Assembly: GCA_001314715.1 (NCBI GenBank)
Contig: LJSV01000001.1
Coordinates: 186,001-250,000, forward strand
Reading direction: 5' to 3'
DNA from: Rhodobacteraceae bacterium HLUCCA12
GTDB taxonomy: Bacteria; Pseudomonadota; Alphaproteobacteria; Rhodobacterales; Rhodobacteraceae
DNA length: 64,000 nt
Shown here: positions 25,871-34,063 of the stretch, piece by piece
Layout of the letters: each line of letters begins with the position of its first letter
How positions within the stretch are numbered: position 1 is the stretch's first letter
The notes under the pieces: generated by a model
Database searches by the model: none
Told to the model about the DNA's origin: nothing
The model's input: the letters and a program-made list of their open reading frames with translations, nothing else
Program-made: the position numbers and the translations under genes

Positions 25871-26331
25871 GCCGTGAAGTCGGCCATGCGGGCGCCGCAG
25901 GCGGCCAGCAGCGCGCGGGGTTCGGCAGCAAAGACATGGCGCGGCGTGCCGGCGGCGGCCCAGACACGTTCGAAATCCAGCAATCTCGGGTCGGCCAGGA
26001 TCTCGGGCTTCTGCCGATGGCCCAGCGGCGCCACGCCGCCGATGGCGAACCCGGTCTCGCGCCGCACCGTTTCGGCATCCGCGCGCATCAGCGCCTCGCC
26101 CGCGGCCCTGGCCGCGCGGGCCATGTCCAGCCGGTTTCCGCCCGCCGTCAGGAACAGATAGATCCGCCCGCTCGCGCCTTGAAAGATCAGCGATTTGACG
26201 ATCTGGTCAAGGGCGCAGCCACAGGCGGCCGCAGCCTCTTCGGCGGTGCGGCTGGGGCCGGGTTCGACGATCTCGGCCGCCAGTCCAGCCTCCTGCAAGG
26301 CCTGGGCCACCCGTGCCACGCTCTTGCTCAT
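25867..26331 (-). CDS. YbaK/EbsC-type aminoacyl-tRNA deacylase
   Basis: The protein is 154 aa from the ATG at 26329-26331 with GGAGGACAGG upstream; a 31-codon in-frame extension would cover the repeat and is rejected. It has the YbaK-associated domain pattern: RTAEEAAAACGCALDQIVKSLIF, then the GGNRLDMARAARAAG region and the substrate loop TGFAIGGVAPLGH. Such proteins hydrolyse mischarged tRNAs, e.g. Cys-tRNA(Pro). The exact specificity cannot be told. It overlaps the RDD gene. Confidence 0.88.
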   Translation of the reverse strand: MSKSVARVAQALQEAGLAAEIVEPGPSRTAEEAAAACGCALDQIVKSLIFQGASGRIYLFLTAGGNRLDMARAARAAGEALMRADAETVRRETGFAIGGVAPLGHRQKPEILADPRLLDFERVWAAAGTPRHVFAAEPRALLAACGARMADFTA

Positions 26332-26372
26332 CCTGTCCTCCCGTCGCGGCCGCCAATCGTGGTCGGCCGTTT

Positions 26373-26438
26373 CATCTTGCCGAAAATACGCTGGGGGTGA
26401 ATGGCCGCAGGCCAGAGGGGGCAACGCCCCCTGACCCC
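26373..26438 (-). repeat. Two-hairpin intergenic repeat, copy 2
   Basis: Read on the minus strand, AGGGGGC-GTT-GCCCCCT is followed by TGGCC-TGC-GGCCA and TTCACCCCCAGCGTATTTTC then GGCAAGATG. It fills the gap between sspB and the YbaK-like gene, in the same orientation as both. Confidence 0.85.
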
Positions 26439-26444
26439 GGCACC

Positions 26445-26897
26445 CTATTTGCGGAACTTGTCCAGGCTGACGACCTCGCCCGCCTTGGGCGGGTCCGGCT
26501 CGGCCTCTTCCATCGGCGCCTCTTCGTCGTCGTCCTCATCGTCGGAATGGGTTTCGAACTTCAGCCCGAATTCGACGGACGGGTCGACAAAGGTGGTGAT
26601 CGCGTCAAACGGCACATACAGCGGCTCGGGCTGGTTGCCGAAATTCAGCGTGATCGCGAAGCCGGCCTCGCCAACCTCCAGGTTGTCGAACCAGTGCTGG
26701 ACGACGATGGTGATTTCCTCGGGATAGCGGGCGCGCAGCCAGTCGGCCATCTCGACGCCGGGATGGTGGGTATTGAGTGTGATGAAGAAGTGATGCTCAC
26801 CCGGCAGCCCCGATTCGGCGACTTTGGCCATCACCTCGCGGATCAGGCTGCGCATGGCCTGGTGCATCAGGTTTCCATAGTCGATTCCACGCTCCAT
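26445..26897 (-). CDS. sspB: SspB-type ClpXP protease adaptor (alpha-proteobacterial form)
   Basis: The protein is 150 aa from the ATG at 26895-26897. The N-terminal SspB fold (DYGNLMHQAMRSLIREVM; HHFFITLNTHHPGVEM; ITIVVQHWFDNLEV) is followed by an acidic linker (SDDEDDDEEAPMEEAEPDPP) and a conserved short tail EVVSLDKFRK, as expected for the ClpX-binding tail. SspB tethers ssrA-tagged proteins to ClpXP. The ssrA gene lies about 130 bases upstream on the same strand, so tag and adaptor are encoded side by side. Confidence 0.9.
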   Translation of the reverse strand: MERGIDYGNLMHQAMRSLIREVMAKVAESGLPGEHHFFITLNTHHPGVEMADWLRARYPEEITIVVQHWFDNLEVGEAGFAITLNFGNQPEPLYVPFDAITTFVDPSVEFGLKFETHSDDEDDDEEAPMEEAEPDPPKAGEVVSLDKFRK

Positions 26898-27029
26898 CGG
26901 CACCTTTCCCCTGTCCTTGCGCATCCAGCATAGGCTTTTCGTCAGCGATGAAAAGAGACGAGCGCGGAGTGCCGGAAAGAAATCCGAAAGAAATTTCCGC
27001 CCCTGTTGCCACCGGCGGTCCATGTCGAA

Positions 27030-27358
27030 AGAGAGGGGAAAGTGCAGGCTTCTGTTGCCAGGTGCCTGCGAACCCCGCCTGACGCGGCTAAGCGCCAGGG
27101 CTTGAGTTTCGGTGTAGGTTACCGCTTACGCAGCAACGGCCACCGGAGCACGGTTGTCATTGGCAACTGTACTTTATGCACCGATAACGGTGGTCGCTCA
27201 CCGGGACAAAGCAAACCCCTTTAGACGTTCGTCGATCCTGTTTCGGCCCCGATCTCCCCCAATGAGGGGTTTTTGGTGGAGCCGCCGGGTACCGCCCCCG
27301 GGTCCGATCCGCGTATTACGGGCGCGTTTATGTCCATAGTCCCCGTTTCCGGGAACAG
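27030..27358 (-). ncRNA. ssrA: Two-piece (circularly permuted) tmRNA
   Basis: Read on the minus strand, the acceptor piece comes first (about 27358-27274). It opens with the GTTCCCG-GAAA-CGGGGAC hairpin and contains a T arm CCGGG-GGCGGTA-CCCGG and the 3' strand CGGCTCC-ACCA. A removed spacer (27251-27273) contains the CCCC-TCATT-GGGG hairpin. The coding piece starts at 27250 with GGGGCCGAAACAGGATCGAC, whose first 7 bases pair with CGGCTCC. Its tag frame at 27126-27164 encodes ANDNRAPVAVAA then TAA. The end is set near a GCAGGC/GCCTGC hairpin. tmRNA rescues stalled ribosomes and tags products for ClpXP. The exact 5' and 3' ends are estimates. Confidence 0.95.
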
Positions 27359-27362
27359 AGCC

Positions 27363-27391
27363 AATATAGGGATGTATCAGGGCGTTCTCAA
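27363..27391 (-). promoter_or_regulatory. ssrA sigma-70 promoter
   Basis: Minus-strand TTGAGA (27386-27391), 17-base spacer, TATATT (27363-27368), with the predicted start about 5-7 bases on, exactly before the acceptor-piece hairpin. It begins 26 bases after the gntR stop. Confidence 0.75.
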
Positions 27392-27416
27392 GGGCTTGAA
27401 GCGCGATCGCGCGCCG

Positions 27417-28277
27417 TCACGGCTTGGCGCCGTTCTCGGGCGTCAACCGTTGCACCGGCGGCGGGCGCAGGTCGCGCATGCGCGGCGGACGTTCGAAGGT
27501 GGGCTCGGCGCCGCCGGCTGGCGCGCCCTGCGGCGCGTCCAGGCATTGCAGCTCATAGTCCAGAAGCTCGCCCAGCGCCGCGTCGGCATCGGCCGGGCGC
27601 CCGGCCGCGATGGCATTGGCCAGGCGCACATGGAACGACAGCATCCGCGCGCGCATCCGGGTCGGGCGCGGTGTATCGCCTGCTTGCGCGGCCTCGGCCT
27701 CGATCACCGCCTGGGCCAGCACGGTCATGACGGTGTTGTCGGCCCCTTGCGCGACCGCGTGATAGAACCGCCGGCACGCGGCGCGAAAGGCGGCATCGTC
27801 GATGGCGAAATCCGACTGGCGGTCGATCTCGGCGCGCAGGTCGTCGATCGGCGCGCGGCGCAGCGCGGCCAGCCGGGCGCAACCCGCCAAGATCTGCAAC
27901 CGCGCCTCGATCATCCCGGCGCCGCTGTCGGCCCCGGTCGTGCCCAGCGCGATCTGCGTGGCGATCCGCGTCGTCAGGTCGCGCGCGTTCGGCCGGGTCA
28001 CGAAGGCGCCGCCACCGGCCCCGCGCCGCGAGTGCAGCAACCCCAATGCCGACAACCGGCCCAGGGCTTCGCGCAGGGTCGGGCGCGAGACCTCGAAATG
28101 GCGGCAGAGATCGGCCTCGGAGGGCAGGCGGTCGCCGGGTCCGTAATGCCCGGTCAGGATGTTGTGTTCCAGAACGTCGGCAATATACCGCGCGCGGTCC
28201 GGCCTGTGCGGCGCCCCCGATGGCCGGCCTGTGGATGAATTGTCGCCCATGGATGCAAAGACCTGATTATGCGTCAT
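27417..28277 (-). CDS. GntR/FadR-type transcriptional regulator
   Basis: The protein is 286 aa from 28277, or 277 aa from the ATG at 28248-28250; neither has a clear ribosome site. The winged helix-turn-helix GDRLPSEADLCRHFEVSRPT with LREALGRLSALGLL and GGGAFVTRP lies in the first third. The all-helical FCD-like effector domain follows (MIEARLQILAGCARLAALRR). The proline-rich tail (about 35 aa) is unusual. It is divergent from a class V aminotransferase gene with a palindrome between them, so it probably controls that gene and itself. Confidence 0.88.
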   Translation of the reverse strand: MTHNQVFASMGDNSSTGRPSGAPHRPDRARYIADVLEHNILTGHYGPGDRLPSEADLCRHFEVSRPTLREALGRLSALGLLHSRRGAGGGAFVTRPNARDLTTRIATQIALGTTGADSGAGMIEARLQILAGCARLAALRRAPIDDLRAEIDRQSDFAIDDAAFRAACRRFYHAVAQGADNTVMTVLAQAVIEAEAAQAGDTPRPTRMRARMLSFHVRLANAIAAGRPADADAALGELLDYELQCLDAPQGAPAGGAEPTFERPPRMRDLRPPPVQRLTPENGAKP

Positions 28278-28283
28278 TTCATT

Positions 28284-28307
28284 TGTCTGTCATTAGGATG
28301 TCAGACA
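28284..28307. promoter_or_regulatory. Palindrome upstream of gntR and the divergent aminotransferase
   Basis: TGTCTG (28284-28289) and CAGACA (28302-28307) form an inverted repeat with a 12-base spacer, 7 bases from the gntR start. It is a likely operator for the GntR protein. The inner CTGTCAT-N4-ATGTCAG also resembles a degenerate Pho box, so assignment is open. Confidence 0.45.
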
Positions 28308-28388
28308 GCGATCGCCCTGTCAATCGCCGGCCACTCTTTCAGGCCGCGCCCGCCCGGCGTATCGTCTCGCCCGAAAAGGGAGATTCGA

Positions 28389-29612
28389 ATGCAACTCGAC
28401 ATTGATTTCGTGCGCGCGCAGTTTCCGGCCTTCGACGAGCCGTCGCTGCAAGGGCAGGCGTTTTTCGAGAATGCGGGCGGCAGCTATACCTGCCGTCCGG
28501 TGATCGACCGGCTGACACGGTATTACCACAGCCGAAAGGTCCAGCCCTACGGGCCGTATGCCGCCTCGCAACTGGCCGGCGACGAGATGGACGAGGCGCG
28601 CACGCGCCTGGCCGCGATGATGGGCGTCGAGACCGATGAATTGTCGTTCGGCCCCTCGACCACGGCCAACACCTATGTTTTGGCGCAGGCCTTTCGCCAG
28701 CACCTGAAGCCGGGCGATGCGATCATCGTCACCGACCAGGACCATGAGGCCAATACCGGCCCCTGGCGGCGGCTGGCTGATAGCGGGATCGAGTTGCGCG
28801 AATGGAAGATCGACCCGTCCACGGGGCACCTGCCGCTCGATCGGTTGCAGGCGCTTCTGGATGAGCGCGTCAAGCTGGTCTGCTTTCCGCATTGTTCCAA
28901 CGTCGTGGCCGAACTCAACCCGGTGGCCGAGATCGTGGCCATGGCGCATGGCGTTGGGGCGGTCACCTGTGTCGATGGTGTCAGCTATGCGCCGCACGGG
29001 CTGCCCGATGTCGGCGCACTGGGCACCGACATCTATCTGTTCTCGGCCTACAAGACCTATGGCCCGCACCAGGGTCTGATGGTGATCCGGCGCGAGCTGG
29101 GGTTCGCGCTGCCCAACCAGGCGCATTATTTCAACGCCGACACGCTTTACAAACGCTTCACGCCGGCGGGGCCCGATCATGCGCAGATCGCGGCCTCGGC
29201 CGGGATGGCCGATTACATCGACGCGCTGGCCGCCCATCATGGCGGGGCGGCGCTGGATGCGCGCGGGCGCGCGGGCCTGGCGCACGATTTGATGCGCGGG
29301 CATGAGACCCGCTTGCTTCAAACCCTGCTGGACTATCTGGGCAACCGCAACGAACTGCGCGTCCTGGGGCCGCGCGACGCAAAGACCCGCGCACCCACCG
29401 TGGCCATCCAGACGGACCGACCGGGGCTTGAGATCGCGCAGGCGCTGGCCGCGCAGGGGATCATGGCGGGGGGCGGCAGTTTCTATGCCGATCGCGCGCT
29501 CACGGCGCAGGGGGCGGACCCGGTGCATGGTGTCTTGCGGCTGAGTTTCGTTCATTACACCAGCCCCGATGAGCTTGACCAGGTGATCGGCGCACTAGAT
29601 CGGGTTCTGTAG
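28389..29612 (+). CDS. Class V aminotransferase / cysteine desulfurase-fold PLP enzyme
   Basis: The protein is 407 aa from the ATG at 28389; a 40-codon in-frame extension overlaps the promoter region. It is PLP fold type I, class V: FENAGGSYTCRPVIDR (about 25-40), FGPSTTANTY, a cofactor histidine in CFPHCSNVVAELNP, Asp in VTCVDGVSYAPHG, and the PLP lysine in FSAYKTYGPHQG (about residue 222). It lacks the cysteine loop of a clear SufS, so it could be an aminotransferase, lyase or desulfurase. It is divergent from the GntR regulator. Substrate unknown. Confidence 0.85.
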   Translation: MQLDIDFVRAQFPAFDEPSLQGQAFFENAGGSYTCRPVIDRLTRYYHSRKVQPYGPYAASQLAGDEMDEARTRLAAMMGVETDELSFGPSTTANTYVLAQAFRQHLKPGDAIIVTDQDHEANTGPWRRLADSGIELREWKIDPSTGHLPLDRLQALLDERVKLVCFPHCSNVVAELNPVAEIVAMAHGVGAVTCVDGVSYAPHGLPDVGALGTDIYLFSAYKTYGPHQGLMVIRRELGFALPNQAHYFNADTLYKRFTPAGPDHAQIAASAGMADYIDALAAHHGGAALDARGRAGLAHDLMRGHETRLLQTLLDYLGNRNELRVLGPRDAKTRAPTVAIQTDRPGLEIAQALAAQGIMAGGGSFYADRALTAQGADPVHGVLRLSFVHYTSPDELDQVIGALDRVL

Positions 29613-29649
29613 GCGCCGCTCGCGGCGCATTCCAAACCTGCAGGTCGCC

Positions 29650-31062
29650 ATGACGCCCATCCTCCTCTGGTTTCGCCGCGACCTGCGGCTGGATGACAAC
29701 CCGATGCTGCACGCGGCCGCCCGGACCGGGCGGCCCATGATCCCGGTTTTCGTGGGCGACGATGCGATTTTCGGCATCGGCGCGGCGGCGCGCTGGCGCT
29801 ATGGCGAGGCCCTTTCCAGTTTTTCGCAACGGCTGCAATCGCACGGGGCGCGGCTGATCTTGCGGCGCGGGCCGGCGCTGCCGGTCCTGCGCGAACTGGT
29901 CCGTGAAACCGGCGCGGGCGCGGTCTGGTGGACGCGGCTTTATGACCCGCAGGCCCGCGCGCGTGACGGCGATGTCAAATCGGCCCTGCGCGCGGACGGG
30001 ATCGAGGCGCGCAGCTTTCCCGGCCACCTGCTGGTCGAGCCCTGGCAGGTGGAAACCGGGCAGGGCGGTCCCTATCGCGTCTATACGCCGTTCTGGAAGG
30101 CCGTCAGCGCCCGCGACATGCCGACACCCTGCCCGGAACCGGATCGGCTGGCGACACCGCCGCACTGGCCCCGCTCAGAGGCGCTGGACGACTGGGCGCT
30201 GGCGGCCGGGCTGGTGCGCGCCGCCCCGGTTCTTGCCCGCCATGCCCGCATCGGCGAGGCGGCCGCCCAGGATCGGCTTGAGCGGTTCCTGTCGGCGGCG
30301 GTCGCCGACTACCGCACGGCGCGCGATCTGCCGGCGCGCGAGGCCACATCAGGCCTGTCCGAGAACCTGACCTATGGCGAGATCGGCCCGCGCCGGGTGT
30401 GGTCGGCGGCGCAGGCGCTTTTGTCGGCCGAACCGGGCAACAAGGGGGCCGAGCATTTCTGCAAGGAACTGGTCTGGCGCGAATTCGCCTATCACCTGAT
30501 GTTCCACTGGCCGCAGATCCTGAAGGACAACTGGCGCGAGGGCTGGGAAGATTTTCCCTGGCGCGACGACAATACGGATGCCGAACGCTGGCGGCGCGGG
30601 ATGACCGGCGAACCCTTCGTGGATGCCGGTCTGCGCGAGATGTATGTGACCGGCACGATGCACAACCGCGCCCGGATGATCGTCGCAAGTTACCTGACCA
30701 AGCATCTGATGACGCACTGGAAAGTGGGGCTGGACTGGTTCGCCGACTGCCTGATCGACTGGGATCCGGCGTCGAACGCGATGGGCTGGCAATGGGTTGC
30801 CGGGTCCGGCCCTGATGCCGCGCCCTATTTTCGTATTTTCAACCCCGCGACCCAGGCCGAGAAATTCGACCCGCAATCCCGATACCGCCATCGCTTCATC
30901 GCCGAGCTGGCGTCGAAGCCGGGCACGGACGCGCTGTCCTATTTCGACTGCGTCCCGCGCGCATGGGGGCTGGACCCCGCGCAACCTTATCCGGCGCCGC
31001 TGGTCGATCTGAAAGCCGGGCGCGCACGCGTGCTTGAGGCCTATCATGCCAACAAGCCCTGA
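29650..31062 (+). CDS. phr: Deoxyribodipyrimidine photolyase (class I CPD type)
   Basis: The protein is 470 aa. The N-terminal antenna-binding Rossmann domain starts LLWFRRDLRLDDNPML (residues 5-20). The C-terminal FAD domain has WREFAYHLMFHWPQI, GLREMYVTGTMHNRARMIVA, FLTK-like YLTKHL, and WQWVAGSGPDAAPYFRIFNP near the end. It repairs cyclobutane pyrimidine dimers with blue light. It lies 37 bases after the aminotransferase and before a cyclopropane fatty acid synthase; homologs of both are, to my knowledge, photooxidative stress genes in Rhodobacter sphaeroides. Confidence 0.95.
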   Translation: MTPILLWFRRDLRLDDNPMLHAAARTGRPMIPVFVGDDAIFGIGAAARWRYGEALSSFSQRLQSHGARLILRRGPALPVLRELVRETGAGAVWWTRLYDPQARARDGDVKSALRADGIEARSFPGHLLVEPWQVETGQGGPYRVYTPFWKAVSARDMPTPCPEPDRLATPPHWPRSEALDDWALAAGLVRAAPVLARHARIGEAAAQDRLERFLSAAVADYRTARDLPAREATSGLSENLTYGEIGPRRVWSAAQALLSAEPGNKGAEHFCKELVWREFAYHLMFHWPQILKDNWREGWEDFPWRDDNTDAERWRRGMTGEPFVDAGLREMYVTGTMHNRARMIVASYLTKHLMTHWKVGLDWFADCLIDWDPASNAMGWQWVAGSGPDAAPYFRIFNPATQAEKFDPQSRYRHRFIAELASKPGTDALSYFDCVPRAWGLDPAQPYPAPLVDLKAGRARVLEAYHANKP

Positions 31063-31185
31063 GCGTTGCTGCGCTTGTCGCCGCCAATGCGCTGGAAAGC
31101 CGGCGCTTTTCGTTTTACGAATGCACCCGGCGCCGGTAGTCTCGCGTTTCAAAACAAGAACCAGAAGTCATCCACCGGGGGAGCG

Positions 31186-32397
31186 ATGCATTTCTTGACC
31201 AGCACCGAGGGCGAAACCGCCCTGCCGCGCTATTTCCGACAGGTCTTTGCCCAGATCCGCAAGATGAATTACGGGCGGATGGACTTTGTCCTGCCCGATG
31301 GCCGGCGCTTTCGCGCCGAGGGGGCAAAGCCCGGCCCGGTGGCCGAGGTGCATATCCACAACCCCGATGCCTTTGCCCGCCTGATCCGCGAGGGCGATCT
31401 GGGCTTTTCGGACGCGTATCTGGAAGGCTGGTGGTCAACGCCCGATCTGCAAACCTTCATGGATGTCGTGACCCAGGACAACCCCGAGGTTTACGACGGT
31501 TTCGGCGGCATGGCGCTGGTGCGTCTATACGAGCGTATCCGCCATTGGCTGAATTCGAACACCCGGCGGCAGGCGCGCAAGAACATCTCGTATCATTACG
31601 ATCTGGGAAACGATTTCTACAGCCTGTGGCTGGATGACAGCATGACCTATTCCTCGGCGCTGTTTCGCACGGGCCAGGAAAGTCTTGAACGCGCGCAAGA
31701 GCAGAAATACGCAGCCCTTGTCGATGCGCTGGGGGTCAAGCCGGGCGATCACGTGCTGGAAATCGGCTGCGGATGGGGCGGGTTTGCCGAATATGCGGCC
31801 GGGCAACGCGGCCTGCGCGTCACCGGGCTGACGATCAGCCAGGCGCAGCATGATTACGCGGTCGCGCGGATGCGCCGCGCGGGCCTGTCGGACCGCGTTG
31901 AGATCAAGATGCAGGATTACCGCGACGAGCGCGGGGAATATGACGGCATCGCCTCGATCGAGATGTTCGAAGCCGTGGGCGAGAAATACTGGCCCTCCTA
32001 TTTCAACACCGTGCGCGCCCGGCTCAAACCGGGGCGGCAGGCAACGATCCAGGTCATCACGGTGCCGGAATCGCGGTTTGATACGTATCGAACGAACGTG
32101 GATTTCATACAGAAATACATCTTTCCGGGCGGCATGCTGATCTCGCCCACGCGATTTCGCCAGGAGGCCGCGCAGGTCGGGCTGGATACGCAAGGCTCGA
32201 TCGAGTTCGGTGACAGCTACAGCCAGACGCTGCGCCGCTGGCACGAGACCTTTCTGGCGCAATGGGACCGGGTGCAGGCCTTGGGCTATGATGCGCGCTT
32301 CCGGCGGATGTGGGAATTCTATCTGACCTCTTGCGCCGCCTGTTTTCGCACGGGTATCTGTGACGTGACCCAGATCACCCTGCGCCGCCCGGCCTGA
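31186..32397 (+). CDS. cfa: Cyclopropane-fatty-acyl-phospholipid synthase family methyltransferase
   Basis: The protein is 403 aa from the ATG at 31186 with GGGGGAG just upstream. The SAM-binding motif VLEIGCGWGGFAEYA lies near residues 190-204. Upstream is NISYHYDLGNDFYSLWLDDS (the lipid-headgroup/active-site region), and downstream FIQKYIFPGGMLISP and YSQTLRRWHETF are family hallmarks. It methylenates unsaturated membrane lipid chains to cyclopropane forms, or a related reaction. It follows phr by 123 bases and precedes trgA. Confidence 0.92.
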   Translation: MHFLTSTEGETALPRYFRQVFAQIRKMNYGRMDFVLPDGRRFRAEGAKPGPVAEVHIHNPDAFARLIREGDLGFSDAYLEGWWSTPDLQTFMDVVTQDNPEVYDGFGGMALVRLYERIRHWLNSNTRRQARKNISYHYDLGNDFYSLWLDDSMTYSSALFRTGQESLERAQEQKYAALVDALGVKPGDHVLEIGCGWGGFAEYAAGQRGLRVTGLTISQAQHDYAVARMRRAGLSDRVEIKMQDYRDERGEYDGIASIEMFEAVGEKYWPSYFNTVRARLKPGRQATIQVITVPESRFDTYRTNVDFIQKYIFPGGMLISPTRFRQEAAQVGLDTQGSIEFGDSYSQTLRRWHETFLAQWDRVQALGYDARFRRMWEFYLTSCAACFRTGICDVTQITLRRPA

Positions 32398-32430
32398 CCG
32401 CGCGGCCGGCGTCAGGTTCAAGGAGGCGCG

Positions 32431-32889
32431 ATGTTCACCCTGATCCGACCGCTTGCCGCGCTAGCGCTTGGCCTTCTGGGCTGGATCGCCGCCGACGCCT
32501 ATCGCCTGCTCAACGAGATGGTGCCCGATACCGCGACCTTTACGTTCTTGACCGCCGGAATCGCGGCCGTTTCGGGCTGGGTGTTTCTGGGCGGGCAGAT
32601 CGGACGGGCGCTGTGGTATTCGATCTATGCCAGCATCCAGGCGGTGGTCGTGGCCTCAGTGGCGACCAGCGCGTTCTTTGCGGTGCGACAGGGCTTCGTT
32701 CTGGGCTACCGGATGCGCTATCGCGAACCGATGGAGGCCGTGGCCGACATGTTCGCCCATTTCGTCGATTTCCTGCGCATTGGCCTTGAGCGCGATTTCC
32801 TGATGCTGCTGGGTGCGGGGGCCGTCCTGATCGGCATTGCGCTGCACGTTCTGTTCTGGTTGCTGGAACGGCGCCGGACAACGCGCTGA
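32431..32889 (+). CDS. trgA: TrgA family inner membrane protein
   Basis: The protein is 152 aa with four predicted TM helices (LAALALGLLGWIAADAY; FTFLTAGIAAVSGWVFLGG; the SIYASIQAVVVASVATSAFF segment; MLLGAGAVLIGIALHVLFWL) and AAGGAGG upstream. Sequence, size and the following NUDIX gene match the trgAB pair described for tellurite resistance in Rhodobacter sphaeroides. The biochemical role of TrgA is unknown. Confidence 0.85.
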   Translation: MFTLIRPLAALALGLLGWIAADAYRLLNEMVPDTATFTFLTAGIAAVSGWVFLGGQIGRALWYSIYASIQAVVVASVATSAFFAVRQGFVLGYRMRYREPMEAVADMFAHFVDFLRIGLERDFLMLLGAGAVLIGIALHVLFWLLERRRTTR

Positions 32890-32909
32890 CGAACACGAAT
32901 AGGTCCGAT

Positions 32910-34055
32910 ATGCCGCCCCTCTTTCTCTATGGCACGCTGCGCCATCCGCCGCTTCTGGCCGCTGTTTCGGGCAGCGATGCGCTGTCTGGCGTGGCCGCGA
33001 CGCTGGCTGACCACACGATCGCCCATGCCGTCGGCACCGACGGGGTGGTGCAAAGCTTTCCCTTGTTTGCCGAACGCCCCGGCGCGCAGGCGCTGGGCCT
33101 CTTGATCCGGCCTGATGCGGCGGCGCGGGCGCGGCTGGATGCCTATGAGCGGGCCTTTGGCTATGACACCAGCAGCATCACGGTGCAGACCGCGGATGGC
33201 CCGGTCGAGGCCGCGATCTATCTGCCGCAGGCCGCGCTGTGGCGGCCGGGGCCGAAATGGTCGCTGGCGGACTGGGTCAAGACCCATGGCGCGCTGACGG
33301 TGGAAACGGCGGGCGAGGTGATGGCACTGTTGCCGCACACGCCGCCCGAGGCCGTGCGCGCGCGCTACCGGATGCTGGAGATGCGGGTGTCAAGCCGCTG
33401 GCGCGCGCAGGCCGACCCGGCGCCGACGACGCTGCGCCGCCAACCGTCGCCCGGCGATGTGACGATCGCGGCGCGAGATGCGCCCTATGTGCGTTTTTTC
33501 GGCGTTGATGAGGCCGATCTGCGCTTTCGCCGCTTCGACGGGACGATGAGCGCCTCGGTCAAGCGCGCGGCGTTCGTGATGTCGGACGCGGTGACGGTTC
33601 TGCCCTATGACCCGGTGCGCGACACCGTCTTGGTGATCGAACAGTTCCGCTTTGGCCCGATGACGCGGGGTGCGCCGAATTGCTGGTCGCTGGAACCCAT
33701 CGCCGGGCGCATCGACCCGCACGAGACCCCGGAACAGGCCCTGCGGCGCGAAACCCGCGAGGAAGCGGGCATCGAACTGGGTGCCCTTCTCCCGATCGCG
33801 GGGTATTATCCATCGCCCGCCGCGGTGTCGGAATTCCTGTATTCCTATGTCGGGCTGGCCGATCTGGAAGCGGGGCAGGGCGGCCTTGGCGGGCTGGAGA
33901 GCGAGGCCGAGGATATTCGCACCCATGTCATCCCCTTTGACCGCCTGATGGCAGTGGTGGACAGCGGCGAGGTGCAGAACGGCCCGCTTTTGCTGTCGGC
34001 CTTCTGGTTGGCGCGGCACCGCGATGCGTTACGCCGCGAACACGCCCCCGGTTGA
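32910..34055 (+). CDS. trgB: TrgB-type protein: gamma-glutamylcyclotransferase-like domain fused to NUDIX hydrolase
   Basis: The protein is 381 aa. The N-terminal part (about 1-90) begins FLYGTLRHPPLLAAV, the AIG2/GGCT-like YGTLR motif. The C-terminal NUDIX domain has the box GRIDPHETPEQALRRETREE continuing AGIEL (about 268-292), after FVMSDAVTVLPYDPVRD, as in ADP-ribose pyrophosphatases. It should hydrolyse ADP-ribose-like nucleoside diphosphates. It follows trgA by 20 bases. The name comes from the tellurite resistance operon; the fused first domain has no known role. Confidence 0.87.
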   Translation: MPPLFLYGTLRHPPLLAAVSGSDALSGVAATLADHTIAHAVGTDGVVQSFPLFAERPGAQALGLLIRPDAAARARLDAYERAFGYDTSSITVQTADGPVEAAIYLPQAALWRPGPKWSLADWVKTHGALTVETAGEVMALLPHTPPEAVRARYRMLEMRVSSRWRAQADPAPTTLRRQPSPGDVTIAARDAPYVRFFGVDEADLRFRRFDGTMSASVKRAAFVMSDAVTVLPYDPVRDTVLVIEQFRFGPMTRGAPNCWSLEPIAGRIDPHETPEQALRRETREEAGIELGALLPIAGYYPSPAAVSEFLYSYVGLADLEAGQGGLGGLESEAEDIRTHVIPFDRLMAVVDSGEVQNGPLLLSAFWLARHRDALRREHAPG

Positions 34056-34063
34056 GCGCGGTT

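Noticed and set aside
27273-28238. A 321-codon plus-strand ORF across the tmRNA acceptor piece and gntR
   Set aside because: It overlaps a structured RNA and a clear GntR gene; its sequence is Arg-rich with no motif.
29613-29649. Sigma-E (TGATCC-type) promoter before phr
   Set aside because: A TGATCG with a downstream TAGG is present near 29584-29611, but the spacing is about 20 bases and the elements are imperfect.
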